Under the pieces are notes generated by a model, which was given only the letters and a program-made list of their open reading frames with translations, did no database searches and was not told the DNA's origin. Shown in pieces: positions 1 to 6,091 of a stretch of DNA of 6,091 nt. This DNA is from Desulfobulbaceae bacterium (GTDB lineage: Bacteria; Desulfobacterota; Desulfobulbia; Desulfobulbales; Desulfocapsaceae). The position numbers and the translations under genes are program-made. The stretch's first letter is position 1; every line of letters starts with the position of its first letter. Location of the stretch: positions 1 through 6,091 of the forward strand of contig DAOVUU010000173.1 of the NCBI GenBank assembly GCA_030632405.1, given 5' to 3'.

Positions 1-1476
1 AGGGGTGTGTCCGGCTTCAAAGAGCAGCCCTTCGATTTCACCTGTTCCTGGTTCCCAGGCGATGTAGCCGATGGTTTCTGTCGCATGTGCGTTTTTGGTT
101 GTTTCCTGTTCCTGCAGCTTATATTCGAACGAACTCTGGCCGCTTTTCTGGAGTCTGCCGGTGACCGCACCAGTATCATTTTCCGTCACTACCTGGGTGA
201 GGATGACCGGGGTGGCATCATAGGCTTGTTGCAGGGTGACTTTTTGAAACCTGGAAGAACCTGTGAAACTGCCGGCTTCTATTTTGATTCCATTGTCCAG
301 GGTGTGTATGCCTTGTTCCATGACGATGTAGCTGAATGTTTCTTCCATATGGCTGTCGTCGAGATAATCCCATTCCTGTAACCGGACATCAAAACCACTC
401 TGGTCGATATTACGGATACGTACGAGAACAGGGGCATCATCGTTTGCTGTGGCTGGTCCTGCAATGACGACGGGTTGATTGAAACTGTTTTCAATGGTTA
501 CCCTTACCCACTGGTGATCAGTGCTTATCTCGCCCACTTCAAAGTTGAGAATGTTCTCTGGAGGTGCGATGTTACAGATAATTTCTCTGGTTGTAGTAGC
601 CGTTTCACCCTGGTTGTCTGTGACCTGCAGAGATACGGTGTAGATAGTTGCATCGGTGTATGTGTGCTGTACTGTCGGGCCGGTCCCAGTTGTACCGTCA
701 CCGAAGTTCCAGTCGTAACGGGTGATAGAGCCGTCGGGATCTGATGATTGCAATCCGTCAAAGGTGATAACCATGGGTACGTTACCCTCGGTCAGATCTG
801 CTGATATTATGGCGTCAGGTTTTTCGTTTGGTGCCACGGTGCCGAGCACGATAATGGGGGTGTCGACCTTGTCGGTCAGGCCCAGGCGGTCTGTTACGGT
901 AAGTTCGGTATAATATGTTCCCGCAGTTGAGTAGGTATGAGAGACTATTTCACCTGTTGTGGTCTGGGAACCATCACCAAATGTCCAATTGTAGCTCACT
1001 ATCGGTAGATTTGGTGTCATCGAAGAGGTACCGTTGAAGGTGACAGCCAGTGGTGCATTACCGGCGGCTGCTGAGGATGAAAGCACCGCAGTAGGTGGAT
1101 CAATTATGCTTAATACCAGTGCGAATATAAACGGGGCTGACTGTGGACTTTCTGAACTGTCGTCAAAAAGGGCGGAAAGGGTGAATGCGTAGGTGCCATC
1201 CTCGCATACAATCGTGCAGGCGATATTTTGTGTTTGCGGCTCAACTTGTGCTGTCTCGCATACCGGGTCGCCTTCCATATAGAGTCGATAACCGGCTACT
1301 TGCCTGTCTGGGATCGCCTCGGTGTCAAAGGAAAAATTGATCTGGAGTTCATGCGGGTTCACTGCGGTATGCCCAATGGTTGTGGCAAAAAGGCAGATGA
1401 GTGTGATGCAAAATACCCAACAATATCTGTTATAATGGGTACTGCAACATAGGTGTTTAATAATTATTTTAGTCAT
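1..1476 (-). CDS. Secreted PKD-domain modular surface protein, 5' part (runs off left edge)
   Basis: The minus frame is open from ATG at 1476 to the window edge (492 codons, no stop). An in-frame stop lies eight codons upstream of the ATG, at 1501-1503. No clear Shine-Dalgarno is visible, but no other ATG precedes the signal sequence. Residues 1-38 look like a signal peptide: basic start, hydrophobic stretch at about 20-34, possible cleavage after the alanine of GHTA. Residues 40-120 resemble a fibronectin-III-like domain (GYRLYMEG, then TYAFTLSALFDD) with cysteines 73, 87 and 91. Two PKD domains follow at about 125-212 and 217-297, each with the hallmark WxFGDG (YNWTFGDGS at 162, YDWNFGDGT at 254). 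Residues 332-402 and 419-489 are two related modules with an H-type-lectin-like look (RIRNIDQSGFDVRLQEW). PKD and FN3 modules normally mediate adhesion or polysaccharide/protein binding outside the cell, so an extracellular or surface binding role is likely. The C-terminal end, and any catalytic or anchoring domain, is outside the window. Confidence 0.88.
   Translation of the reverse strand, partial: MTKIIIKHLCCSTHYNRYCWVFCITLICLFATTIGHTAVNPHELQINFSFDTEAIPDRQVAGYRLYMEGDPVCETAQVEPQTQNIACTIVCEDGTYAFTLSALFDDSSESPQSAPFIFALVLSIIDPPTAVLSSSAAAGNAPLAVTFNGTSSMTPNLPIVSYNWTFGDGSQTTTGEIVSHTYSTAGTYYTELTVTDRLGLTDKVDTPIIVLGTVAPNEKPDAIISADLTEGNVPMVITFDGLQSSDPDGSITRYDWNFGDGTTGTGPTVQHTYTDATIYTVSLQVTDNQGETATTTREIICNIAPPENILNFEVGEISTDHQWVRVTIENSFNQPVVIAGPATANDDAPVLVRIRNIDQSGFDVRLQEWDYLDDSHMEETFSYIVMEQGIHTLDNGIKIEAGSFTGSSRFQKVTLQQAYDATPVILTQVVTENDTGAVTGRLQKSGQSSFEYKLQEQETTKNAHATETIGYIAWEPGTGEIEGLLFEAGHTP
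10..483 (-). repeat. Two tandem 71-residue lectin-like modules within the PKD protein
   Basis: Translated on the minus strand, 483-271 and 222-10 each encode 71 residues that align with a one-residue offset. Shared features are an opening xPVV/xPVI strand, an arginine-rich strand (RIRN / GRLQ), a GF/SF-D/E-x-(R/K)-LQE strand, an ET(F/I)xYI(V/A)(M/W)ExG strand, and a closing EAG. A 16-residue linker separates them. The aromatic strand pattern resembles H-type lectin beta-sandwiches, which is a visual inference only. The repeats have diverged strongly, so this is an old duplication of a protein module and not a recent DNA repeat. Confidence 0.7.
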
Positions 1477-2283
1477 ATATTTGGAAAACGAAAAATTCGT
1501 CTATTCTCTTTATTTTTAGATCTGTATCATCACCGATTACTTAATCTTCCTTCGATTTTAATTAATCAAAAAGACGTTCGTGCTTTAAACATAAATTTCC
1601 CGGACAGCTTAAGTGTTTACCTGACAATGTTGATTGCTGGTTCATGTTCAACAGGAATAGTAGAAACTGACCAGAGATCACAGCTAGCAAGAAGAAAGCC
1701 AACTTTGATAAAATTTGGTAAAATGCTGTTATTCAAGGGAATAAGTGAGAGAAGAGGAAAACAGGTAGTTATTTAGATACTCAAAGTGAATGTTTTTTTA
1801 TACAGCTCTGTTGCGGAAATAAAGGCAAAACATATTTTTTATATTCTATATCAACTGGTTGATTGAAGTGTATGGATTCCACTGCACCCCGAAGGATTTT
1901 GTACTTATATTGTTCAATTTTCAAAAAAGGAAAATCCCCATGACAGGCTTTACAAGTCGACGAGAGTTGCTCGTTAACTTGTGTCTTTCAATGGGAGATA
2001 TTACAAGTATTTTCAGATGAATACGGTTAATGTTGCGAACAAGGATTTCCAGTACTTGAAAGGCCTTTTCCAGGCAGACAAGAAACAACGGCATTCGGTT
2101 CAATTGGGTTGGGTTTGACTGTGTTACGGCAGTTAGAATGGTCCATCTGGCTTAGGGCTCACGTTACCGGGCTTATCCGCAGATTTCACTACTGACCTGC
2201 TGGTTAGGCTTTGGTTAGATGGGACTTGTACTAATTGCTGGTACTCACCTACTGGATGGCAGGCAATAACTAACGACAATCCT
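1477..2283. other. Gene-poor stretch, no recognisable gene
   Basis: About 800 bp separates the PKD gene from the flavoprotein remnant. The part nearest the PKD gene (to about 1930) is AT-rich and should hold that gene's promoter, but I could not pick a convincing -35/-10 pair. Short open frames exist: a 107-codon plus-strand frame from GTG 1453, a 60-codon minus frame from ATG 2103, and a minus frame without ATG open over 2327-2136. None has a ribosome binding site, a recognisable domain or good start placement. The portion from about 2105 to 2283 looks more GC-rich and less AT-biased than the left part. The stretch may be degraded former coding or mobile DNA. One strong inverted repeat (1952-1982) is listed separately. 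Confidence 0.55.
1952..1982. repeat. Inverted repeat / hairpin, 13-bp arms with 5-nt loop
   Basis: Arms ACAAGTCGACGAG and CTCGTTAACTTGT flank the loop AGTTG. Eleven of 13 positions are Watson-Crick pairs, one more is a G-U wobble, and one is a mismatch, so either strand's RNA could fold stably. No T-run directly follows the stem on either strand, which argues against a classical intrinsic terminator. It could be an operator, an element end or a relic. The function is unknown. Confidence 0.4.
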
Positions 2284-2518
2284 TTACCCCGTAAGTTGCT
2301 CTTGTATTTTATGAAAATAAATAGGAACTAAAGCAACCCATTCCAATCGATCATAAAATTCAATCCCTACACCATGTTCCTCGCAATCATCTTTCTGGAT
2401 GTAGCCGACACGGTCGGTCTTTTCTTTACATTTTCCGCAGGCAAGGCAACCCTTGATTTCTTTATCCTGCAGTATTCCCTTTCTTTCGTGCTCCGCCCTG
2501 TAATGTCAATATGTTCAC
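2284..2518 (-). pseudogene. Decayed flavodoxin-family / NADPH-dependent FMN reductase (iron-sulfur flavoprotein type)
   Basis: GTG at 2518 opens VNILTLQGGARKKGNTAG and then hits a stop at 2462-2464. This matches the flavin-phosphate-binding N-terminus of the family (typically ILTLQGSPRKKGNT), with S-P altered to G-A. A second minus frame, starting at about 2466, continues the same protein: DKEIKGCLACGKCKEK, then IQKDD, then WVALVPIYF, ending at TAA 2284-2286. These correspond to the cysteine cluster, the xxDD segment and the (A/D)xxxxPxYF strand of the family. About 27 residues normally lying between GNTA and the GCxxC cluster are missing. The fourth cysteine, usually before the QKDD segment, appears as Tyr, and the C-terminal half after the PxYF strand is absent. 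Intact relatives reduce flavins or pass electrons using FMN. This copy has a frameshift, an internal deletion and a 3' truncation, so it is not expected to be active. It sits 43 bp after the membrane protein gene, as if it had been a third operon member. Confidence 0.75.
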
Positions 2519-2522
2519 GGTG

Positions 2523-2528
2523 TCTCCT
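2523..2528 (-). promoter_or_regulatory. Ribosome binding site of the decayed flavoprotein gene
   Basis: On the minus strand AGGAGA lies four bases before the GTG start at 2518. It supports that start and shows that translation initiation signals survived after the coding region decayed. Confidence 0.6.
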
Positions 2529-2561
2529 GTGATATGTTTTTACAATGAGATCAAACCATCT

Positions 2562-4979
2562 TCACCTTGTTTTAGGGAAAAGCAGATACATTAAAGGATA
2601 TAGAGCCAACGCAACACTGAGTACCACTGGAAATCCAAAATGAATCGCTACAAGAGGAGCTGACATGGCACTGATTACCGATGCGCACCCGTTAATCCCC
2701 CATGCCCAGGGAATCAGCTCTTTCGCACTGTCGGCAAGGTTTTCAAGGCCCAGCGGGAATGGCATACCCATAAATATGGCTGGAGGAGCAATAAGAGCGA
2801 CCGTGATAAAAAAACGCACCGGCAAGGAAAAACTGGAGGTAAGAACAAAAAAATCATCAAGAAAACAAAGATACAGTATACTGATAGACACCACACCCGA
2901 CACTGCAAAAAACATGGTCTTTCCTGGCCCGAAACTATCCTTTATCTTACGCGACAGTTGACTCCCGACTCCGGCAAAGGTGAGAAAAGAGGCAAGAGTA
3001 ATGGATATGGAATAGACCGGATGATAAAGGTAAAGGGTAAATTTTTGAATAAATGCGATTTCAATAAAAAGAAAACCAATGCCCGCAAAAAAGAAATAGA
3101 GCAACACCGAGCCAGTAAATATATCGGATTGGTTCTTCAACGGGTCGCGTTTTAAAAAAATCAAAGGCACAATTATCAGGATCAAACTCAATAGCACAGT
3201 TACCAGCAAAGTCCCAAGCAACACCAGATATCCGGATTCTAAAAGTGGTATTCCTCCCTGCTTGCGTAACTTCAAGATTTCCGGCAGGGAAGACCACTTT
3301 AAAAACTGGTGAAAATAAGGGCGGTTATCCGTTGATGGCCTTATGTTGAATTTATAATCAGCAATAAAAGAATCCCCTTTCCCGGATACCATAGCCTCTG
3401 CACCCTGGAAAAAAAGCGGATGTCTCAGAATATTAAATCGATTCACCTGATCGTTTGTTGTCAGAAAACTGTAGCCGATATCAAAAGACCGTTCATTACA
3501 GAATATTTCCATCTTCCTGATTTCAATCTCTTCAAAAGCACTTTTTTTTATCAGCAAAGTACTGGTCTGCCAACTGCGAATAAGGAGCAGATGCCGCTTT
3601 AAATCTGTCACCCCCATCTCACTTAAAGATGAAACCGCTGTGGCAAAAATTTTCAATGTGTCTCTGGGTGGAATTTTTATCCAGCGTGTTATTGCCAGAT
3701 ACCCGTCAGCAGATAAGTGGTCCATATACTCCTGTAGTGCTTCCACTGTATACAGATAGTTTTCCTTCAATGATGAAAGTCCTGGACCGGATCCCCAAAA
3801 CGAATCGGTAAGGGACAGCTGGATGAGATCATACTTTTTTTTACTCCGATGCATGAATCCACGGATATCTTCCGTATGAATATTTTTGGTATCTTCCTCG
3901 GAAAATCCAGAATATTCACCATCTCTTTTCGTCAGAAGCATCACCATCTGAGGATTCAGCTCAACACCTTCTACATTTTTTACTCCATGATAGCGCGCCT
4001 GGAGGATACCGTCTCCTCCACCAACCCCAAGAAGAAGAATAGTATCAATCACATCGAGATGATATGGCAGGGCAGAAGTTGTCTGATCTAAATAGGACAG
4101 ATGCTCAGGCTCCTCAGCTTTTTTTGTGATGACTGAGAGATTGTCACCATTTGTAAAAACAGCAATCTGCTCCAGTGGTTCCTGTTCTGCGGTAAGGCTC
4201 ATACCCGGGACATGACGAAAAGGAACAACTTTATTTTCTACGACATGCAGCACTCCCAGAGGGCTGGAAAGCAGATCAATGATGCGGCTCCCTTCAATTC
4301 TGAGAGAGTACATGAGACTCTTGTAGGGGGATATCTTCAGAGTCGCAGACAAGCCGACGAAAATTATACCTGCCATCAACAATAAAATAATCCTCGCAAC
4401 GATTGCCCGGCGATGAAACTGCAGCTCTTTGCCTGCAATCAATGCCGCCAGAAATCCCGTACAGGTAAGACCAATCAATACATTTTTCGGTGACAACAGA
4501 AAAAGCAACAGAATAATGAGAAGACTGCCGATGCCTGCCCCTAAAAGATCGAAACAGTAAGTCGTGGTAATCTTGCCGGAATATGTTGAAAGAGTTATTC
4601 CGATAGCTGTTGCAGCAAAGAAGAAAGGCAGTGAAAGAAGTAAAAACTGCCCGCAGAGATACACCATCTGGTATTTATCCCAGAGTATTTCCTCACCGTT
4701 GAAAGGTATTTCCTGGGCTAAAAGAAAGGAGCCCGACACAGAACAGCCAAAAAGTATAATGCAGCTGAGATAAACAATCGGATAGGAACTGCTGAGTCGT
4801 ACTCTCCATATGGAAAGGCAGGTTCCACTCATACCATAACCGAGCAAGGCCAGGCTGATAATCATGTACGCAAAGTGGTGATAACGGATAATGGAAAAAA
4901 GGTGGATCAGCAGAATTTCATAGGCAAGTGCGGAAGCTGACAGCAGGAATATAGAGATAAACGGCGGCCGGGAAGTCAT
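2562..4979 (-). CDS. Polytopic membrane protein with central spermidine-synthase-like SAM-binding domain
   Basis: The protein has 805 residues if started at ATG 4979. An upstream in-frame TTG at 5015 would add 12 residues overlapping pcm; I prefer the ATG because TM1 begins right after it and the TTG lacks a placed ribosome site. About seven hydrophobic segments (residues 6-212) precede a soluble domain (about 215-575). That domain carries a substrate-pocket-type strand region (SSPLG at 238, FTNGDN at 275), the nucleotide-binding loop GVGGGDGI (318-325), the acidic ribose-contact segment VELNP (339-343), YDLIQLSLTD (383-392) and the family-typical TDNRPYF near 550. A second membrane block (about 581-800) holds GIGFLFIEIAFIQ and the signatures GMPFPLGL and PWAWGINGCASV, both typical of this fused membrane family. 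True aminopropyltransferases have DxxDP in the YDLI segment. Here the first Asp is Ser and only the second remains, so polyamine synthesis is doubtful. The real substrate is unknown. The start lies 10 bp after the pcm stop, implying co-transcription. Confidence 0.9.
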   Translation of the reverse strand: MTSRPPFISIFLLSASALAYEILLIHLFSIIRYHHFAYMIISLALLGYGMSGTCLSIWRVRLSSSYPIVYLSCIILFGCSVSGSFLLAQEIPFNGEEILWDKYQMVYLCGQFLLLSLPFFFAATAIGITLSTYSGKITTTYCFDLLGAGIGSLLIILLLFLLSPKNVLIGLTCTGFLAALIAGKELQFHRRAIVARIILLLMAGIIFVGLSATLKISPYKSLMYSLRIEGSRIIDLLSSPLGVLHVVENKVVPFRHVPGMSLTAEQEPLEQIAVFTNGDNLSVITKKAEEPEHLSYLDQTTSALPYHLDVIDTILLLGVGGGDGILQARYHGVKNVEGVELNPQMVMLLTKRDGEYSGFSEEDTKNIHTEDIRGFMHRSKKKYDLIQLSLTDSFWGSGPGLSSLKENYLYTVEALQEYMDHLSADGYLAITRWIKIPPRDTLKIFATAVSSLSEMGVTDLKRHLLLIRSWQTSTLLIKKSAFEEIEIRKMEIFCNERSFDIGYSFLTTNDQVNRFNILRHPLFFQGAEAMVSGKGDSFIADYKFNIRPSTDNRPYFHQFLKWSSLPEILKLRKQGGIPLLESGYLVLLGTLLVTVLLSLILIIVPLIFLKRDPLKNQSDIFTGSVLLYFFFAGIGFLFIEIAFIQKFTLYLYHPVYSISITLASFLTFAGVGSQLSRKIKDSFGPGKTMFFAVSGVVSISILYLCFLDDFFVLTSSFSLPVRFFITVALIAPPAIFMGMPFPLGLENLADSAKELIPWAWGINGCASVISAMSAPLVAIHFGFPVVLSVALALYPLMYLLFPKTR

Positions 4980-4989
4980 GGCAACACTG

Positions 4990-5727
4990 TCAGTGACGAC
5001 CAGTAAGGGGCACAAACCTGACAGGAAGAATTTGACGGGTACGGATTATTGCCGCATCATCCTTTGTGATCAGTAGAAGTTGCTGAGTCTGGAACCTGGA
5101 ACCAACCGGAATAACCATACGGCCCCCAGGCTTCAGCTGACGAACAAGAGGGGGTGGGACATGGCTTGCGGCCGCTGTGACTATGATGGCATCAAATGGT
5201 GCATGCTCACTCCATCCGTAATAACCATCCCCGGCCTTATTGACGATATTCTCGTAACCCAACCTCTGAAATCGACTGTCAGCTTCTATTGCCAACGGTT
5301 CCACTATTTCCAAGGTATAGACCGTTTTAACCAGTTGGGCCGCAACAGCAGCCTGATATCCAGACCCCGTACCAATTTCAAGAATTTTGCCCTCGTCTGT
5401 CACCTCAAGAAGGTCTGTCATCAGAGCAACGATATATGGCTGAGAAATAGTCTGCCCATACCCTATTGGCAGCGGCCTGTTTTCATAAGCATACTCCCTT
5501 TGCTCTGCAGGTACAAACTCGTGCCGAGGGACAGTGAGCATGGCGGACATGACTCGATCGTTGAGCTCGCTTTTATCAATGTAGAAACGTGTCGCTCTAA
5601 CGTTGTTCTCGATCTGCCGAACCATTTCCTGACGACTTTTGAGGTATCTGTTTTCCCTGGCCTCAGCGATGGTAATTACGGTGAAAATCACAACGACAAG
5701 AAGAACAGAAATTCTGGATACGAGCAT
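4990..5727 (-). CDS. pcm: Protein-L-isoaspartate O-methyltransferase, with signal peptide
   Basis: The protein has 245 residues and the methyltransferase domain is complete. The enzyme transfers a methyl group from S-adenosylmethionine to the carboxyl of L-isoaspartyl (or D-aspartyl) residues in damaged proteins, starting their repair to L-aspartate. Visible family signatures are PRHEFVP (67-73), the PLPIGYGQTISQPY segment (85-98), SAM motif I LEIGTGSGYQAAVAA (116-130), GDGYYGW (166-172), the APFDAIIVTAAA strand (176-187), LKPGGRMVIPVG (198-209) and a closing LPVRFVPLTG. Unlike the classical cytosolic enzyme, residues 1-23 form a signal peptide: Arg5, a hydrophobic core at 6-20, and an AEA site before Arg24. 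An exported, probably periplasmic, enzyme is therefore predicted. The ATG at 5727 is preceded by a good ribosome site (5734-5739) and a strong promoter (5786-5814). The spermidine-synthase-like membrane gene follows after 10 bp. Confidence 0.95.
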   Translation of the reverse strand: MLVSRISVLLVVVIFTVITIAEARENRYLKSRQEMVRQIENNVRATRFYIDKSELNDRVMSAMLTVPRHEFVPAEQREYAYENRPLPIGYGQTISQPYIVALMTDLLEVTDEGKILEIGTGSGYQAAVAAQLVKTVYTLEIVEPLAIEADSRFQRLGYENIVNKAGDGYYGWSEHAPFDAIIVTAAASHVPPPLVRQLKPGGRMVIPVGSRFQTQQLLLITKDDAAIIRTRQILPVRFVPLTGRH

Positions 5728-5733
5728 GAGTAT

Positions 5734-5739
5734 TCTCCC
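5734..5739 (-). promoter_or_regulatory. Ribosome binding site of pcm
   Basis: The minus-strand sequence is GGGAGA, ending six bases before ATG 5727. It fixes this ATG as the start and hence the presence of the signal peptide. A nearby upstream ATG is out of frame. Confidence 0.7.
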
Positions 5740-5952
5740 GGAAAAACCATTAACAGATCAAAATCCTGAAAATATACCTGCTTCTATTGTAACATTCAAT
5801 TTCCCTATATTCAAATACATGGTATTGGCGGAATCTCTTCCTAGATCGTCCCCTCTCCCGTGCCGCAATAAGAAAGGCCACTTCCTCGGATGTTCACTCC
5901 GGGATTAGTCCCTGAAATACTCCAGTTCGGGAAAAATGAGACTTGATTGTCC
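5740..5952. other. Intergenic region between GAF gene and pcm
   Basis: It contains the pcm promoter at 5786-5814 and otherwise no gene or convincing terminator. Small palindromic bits after the GAF stop (a GGGA-CTAA-TCCC stem near 5910, and CGGA/TCCG near 5900) are too short and have no T-run. Confidence 0.5.
5786..5814 (-). promoter_or_regulatory. Sigma70-type promoter with extended -10 for the pcm operon
   Basis: On the minus strand, -35 TTGAAT (5814-5809; 4 of 6 match to TTGACA) is separated by exactly 17 bp from -10 TACAAT (5791-5786; 5 of 6 match to TATAAT). TG sits one base before the -10, giving an extended -10. Transcription would start near 5779, leaving a leader of about 50 nt. The hexamer TTGAAT occurs again inside the spacer, 15 bp from the first copy, which could be chance or a regulator half-site. 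The promoter would drive pcm and the membrane protein gene independently of the GAF gene. Confidence 0.65.
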
Positions 5953-6091
5953 TTAGAGTTCGGGCGATTCGTGCATGATCGACAGGGTTTCGATGTATTC
6001 GCTCTGGCCCTGGTGTAGTCGGGTCATCTCGATGATTGCCCCCGCGATCTGGGCTAGAGCCTGCACGAAATTCACATCATCCAGGGTGAAC
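5953..6091 (-). CDS. C-terminal end of a GAF-domain protein (partial, enters from right edge)
   Basis: The minus frame from 6090 runs 45 codons to TAA at 5953-5955; base 6091 belongs to the preceding codon. The visible residues begin FTLDDVNFVQALAQIAGAII and continue EMTRLHQGQ. This resembles the last helix of GAF domains, where an F(T/S)xxDxxFLxALAxxxAxAIExARL pattern is usual. A short 20-residue tail follows, so the GAF domain closes the protein. GAF domains bind small ligands or cyclic nucleotides in signalling proteins. What lies N-terminal (kinase, cyclase or GAF alone) cannot be seen. The gene ends about 225 bp before pcm, and the promoter between them suggests separate transcription. 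Confidence 0.65.
   Translation of the reverse strand, partial: FTLDDVNFVQALAQIAGAIIEMTRLHQGQSEYIETLSIMHESPEL

Noticed and set aside
1453..1776. Plus-strand 107-codon open frame from GTG
   Set aside because: It starts at GTG inside the start of the PKD gene on the other strand, has no ribosome site, is AT-driven and shows no recognisable domain.
1921..2103. Minus-strand 60-codon open frame
   Set aside because: It has no Shine-Dalgarno and no recognisable motif, and it overlaps the hairpin; it is likely chance or relic.
2133..2327. Minus frame open for about 64 codons ending SADKPGNVSPKPDGPF
   Set aside because: It lacks an ATG and a placed ribosome site. It does not match the expected C-terminal half of the flavoprotein, and I do not recognise it.
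4980..5015. TTG start at 5015 for the membrane protein
   Set aside because: It would overlap pcm by 26 bp and has no suitably spaced ribosome site. ATG 4979 fits the family N-terminus just ahead of TM1, though the TTG cannot be fully excluded.
5080..5769. Plus-strand 229-codon open frame opposite pcm
   Set aside because: It is a shadow of pcm, whose minus-strand translation has every PCMT signature, and it shows no domain of its own.
5880..5945. Possible intrinsic terminator after the GAF gene
   Set aside because: The stems are only four bp long and no T-run follows them.

Overview
This is a chromosome-like window of moderate GC with all recognisable genes on the minus strand, so they read from right to left. 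The gene content points to a Gram-negative environmental bacterium, plausibly of the Desulfobacterota. The clues are a secreted PKD-domain protein with C-terminal lectin-like modules, an exported protein-isoaspartate methyltransferase, a large membrane protein with a spermidine-synthase-like domain, and remains of an iron-sulfur-flavoprotein-type reductase. That assignment is inference from gene style. No rRNA, tRNA, CRISPR array or intact insertion sequence is visible.

Layout from right to left: (1) The last 45 codons of a GAF-domain protein enter from the right edge and stop at 5953. (2) A gap of about 225 bp holds a convincing sigma70-type promoter with an extended -10. (3) A full-length protein-L-isoaspartate O-methyltransferase gene (pcm) with an N-terminal signal peptide follows. 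(4) Only 10 bp later begins an 805-residue polytopic membrane protein with a SAM-binding spermidine-synthase fold between two membrane blocks. (5) It is followed 43 bp later by a decayed flavodoxin/FMN-reductase gene that keeps a good ribosome binding site but has lost coding sequence. (6) About 800 bp follows without a recognisable gene, AT-rich nearest the PKD gene, with one strong hairpin. (7) From 1476 to the left edge runs the 5' part (492 codons) of a secreted modular protein: signal peptide, FN3-like domain, two PKD domains and two tandem 71-residue modules.

Genes 3 and 4 look like one transcript and are the most interesting pair: an apparently periplasmic SAM-dependent protein methyltransferase next to a membrane protein with its own SAM-type nucleotide fold. 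The latter lacks the usual catalytic aspartate of aminopropyltransferases. A joint role in envelope protein repair or modification is a hypothesis, not something the sequence proves.
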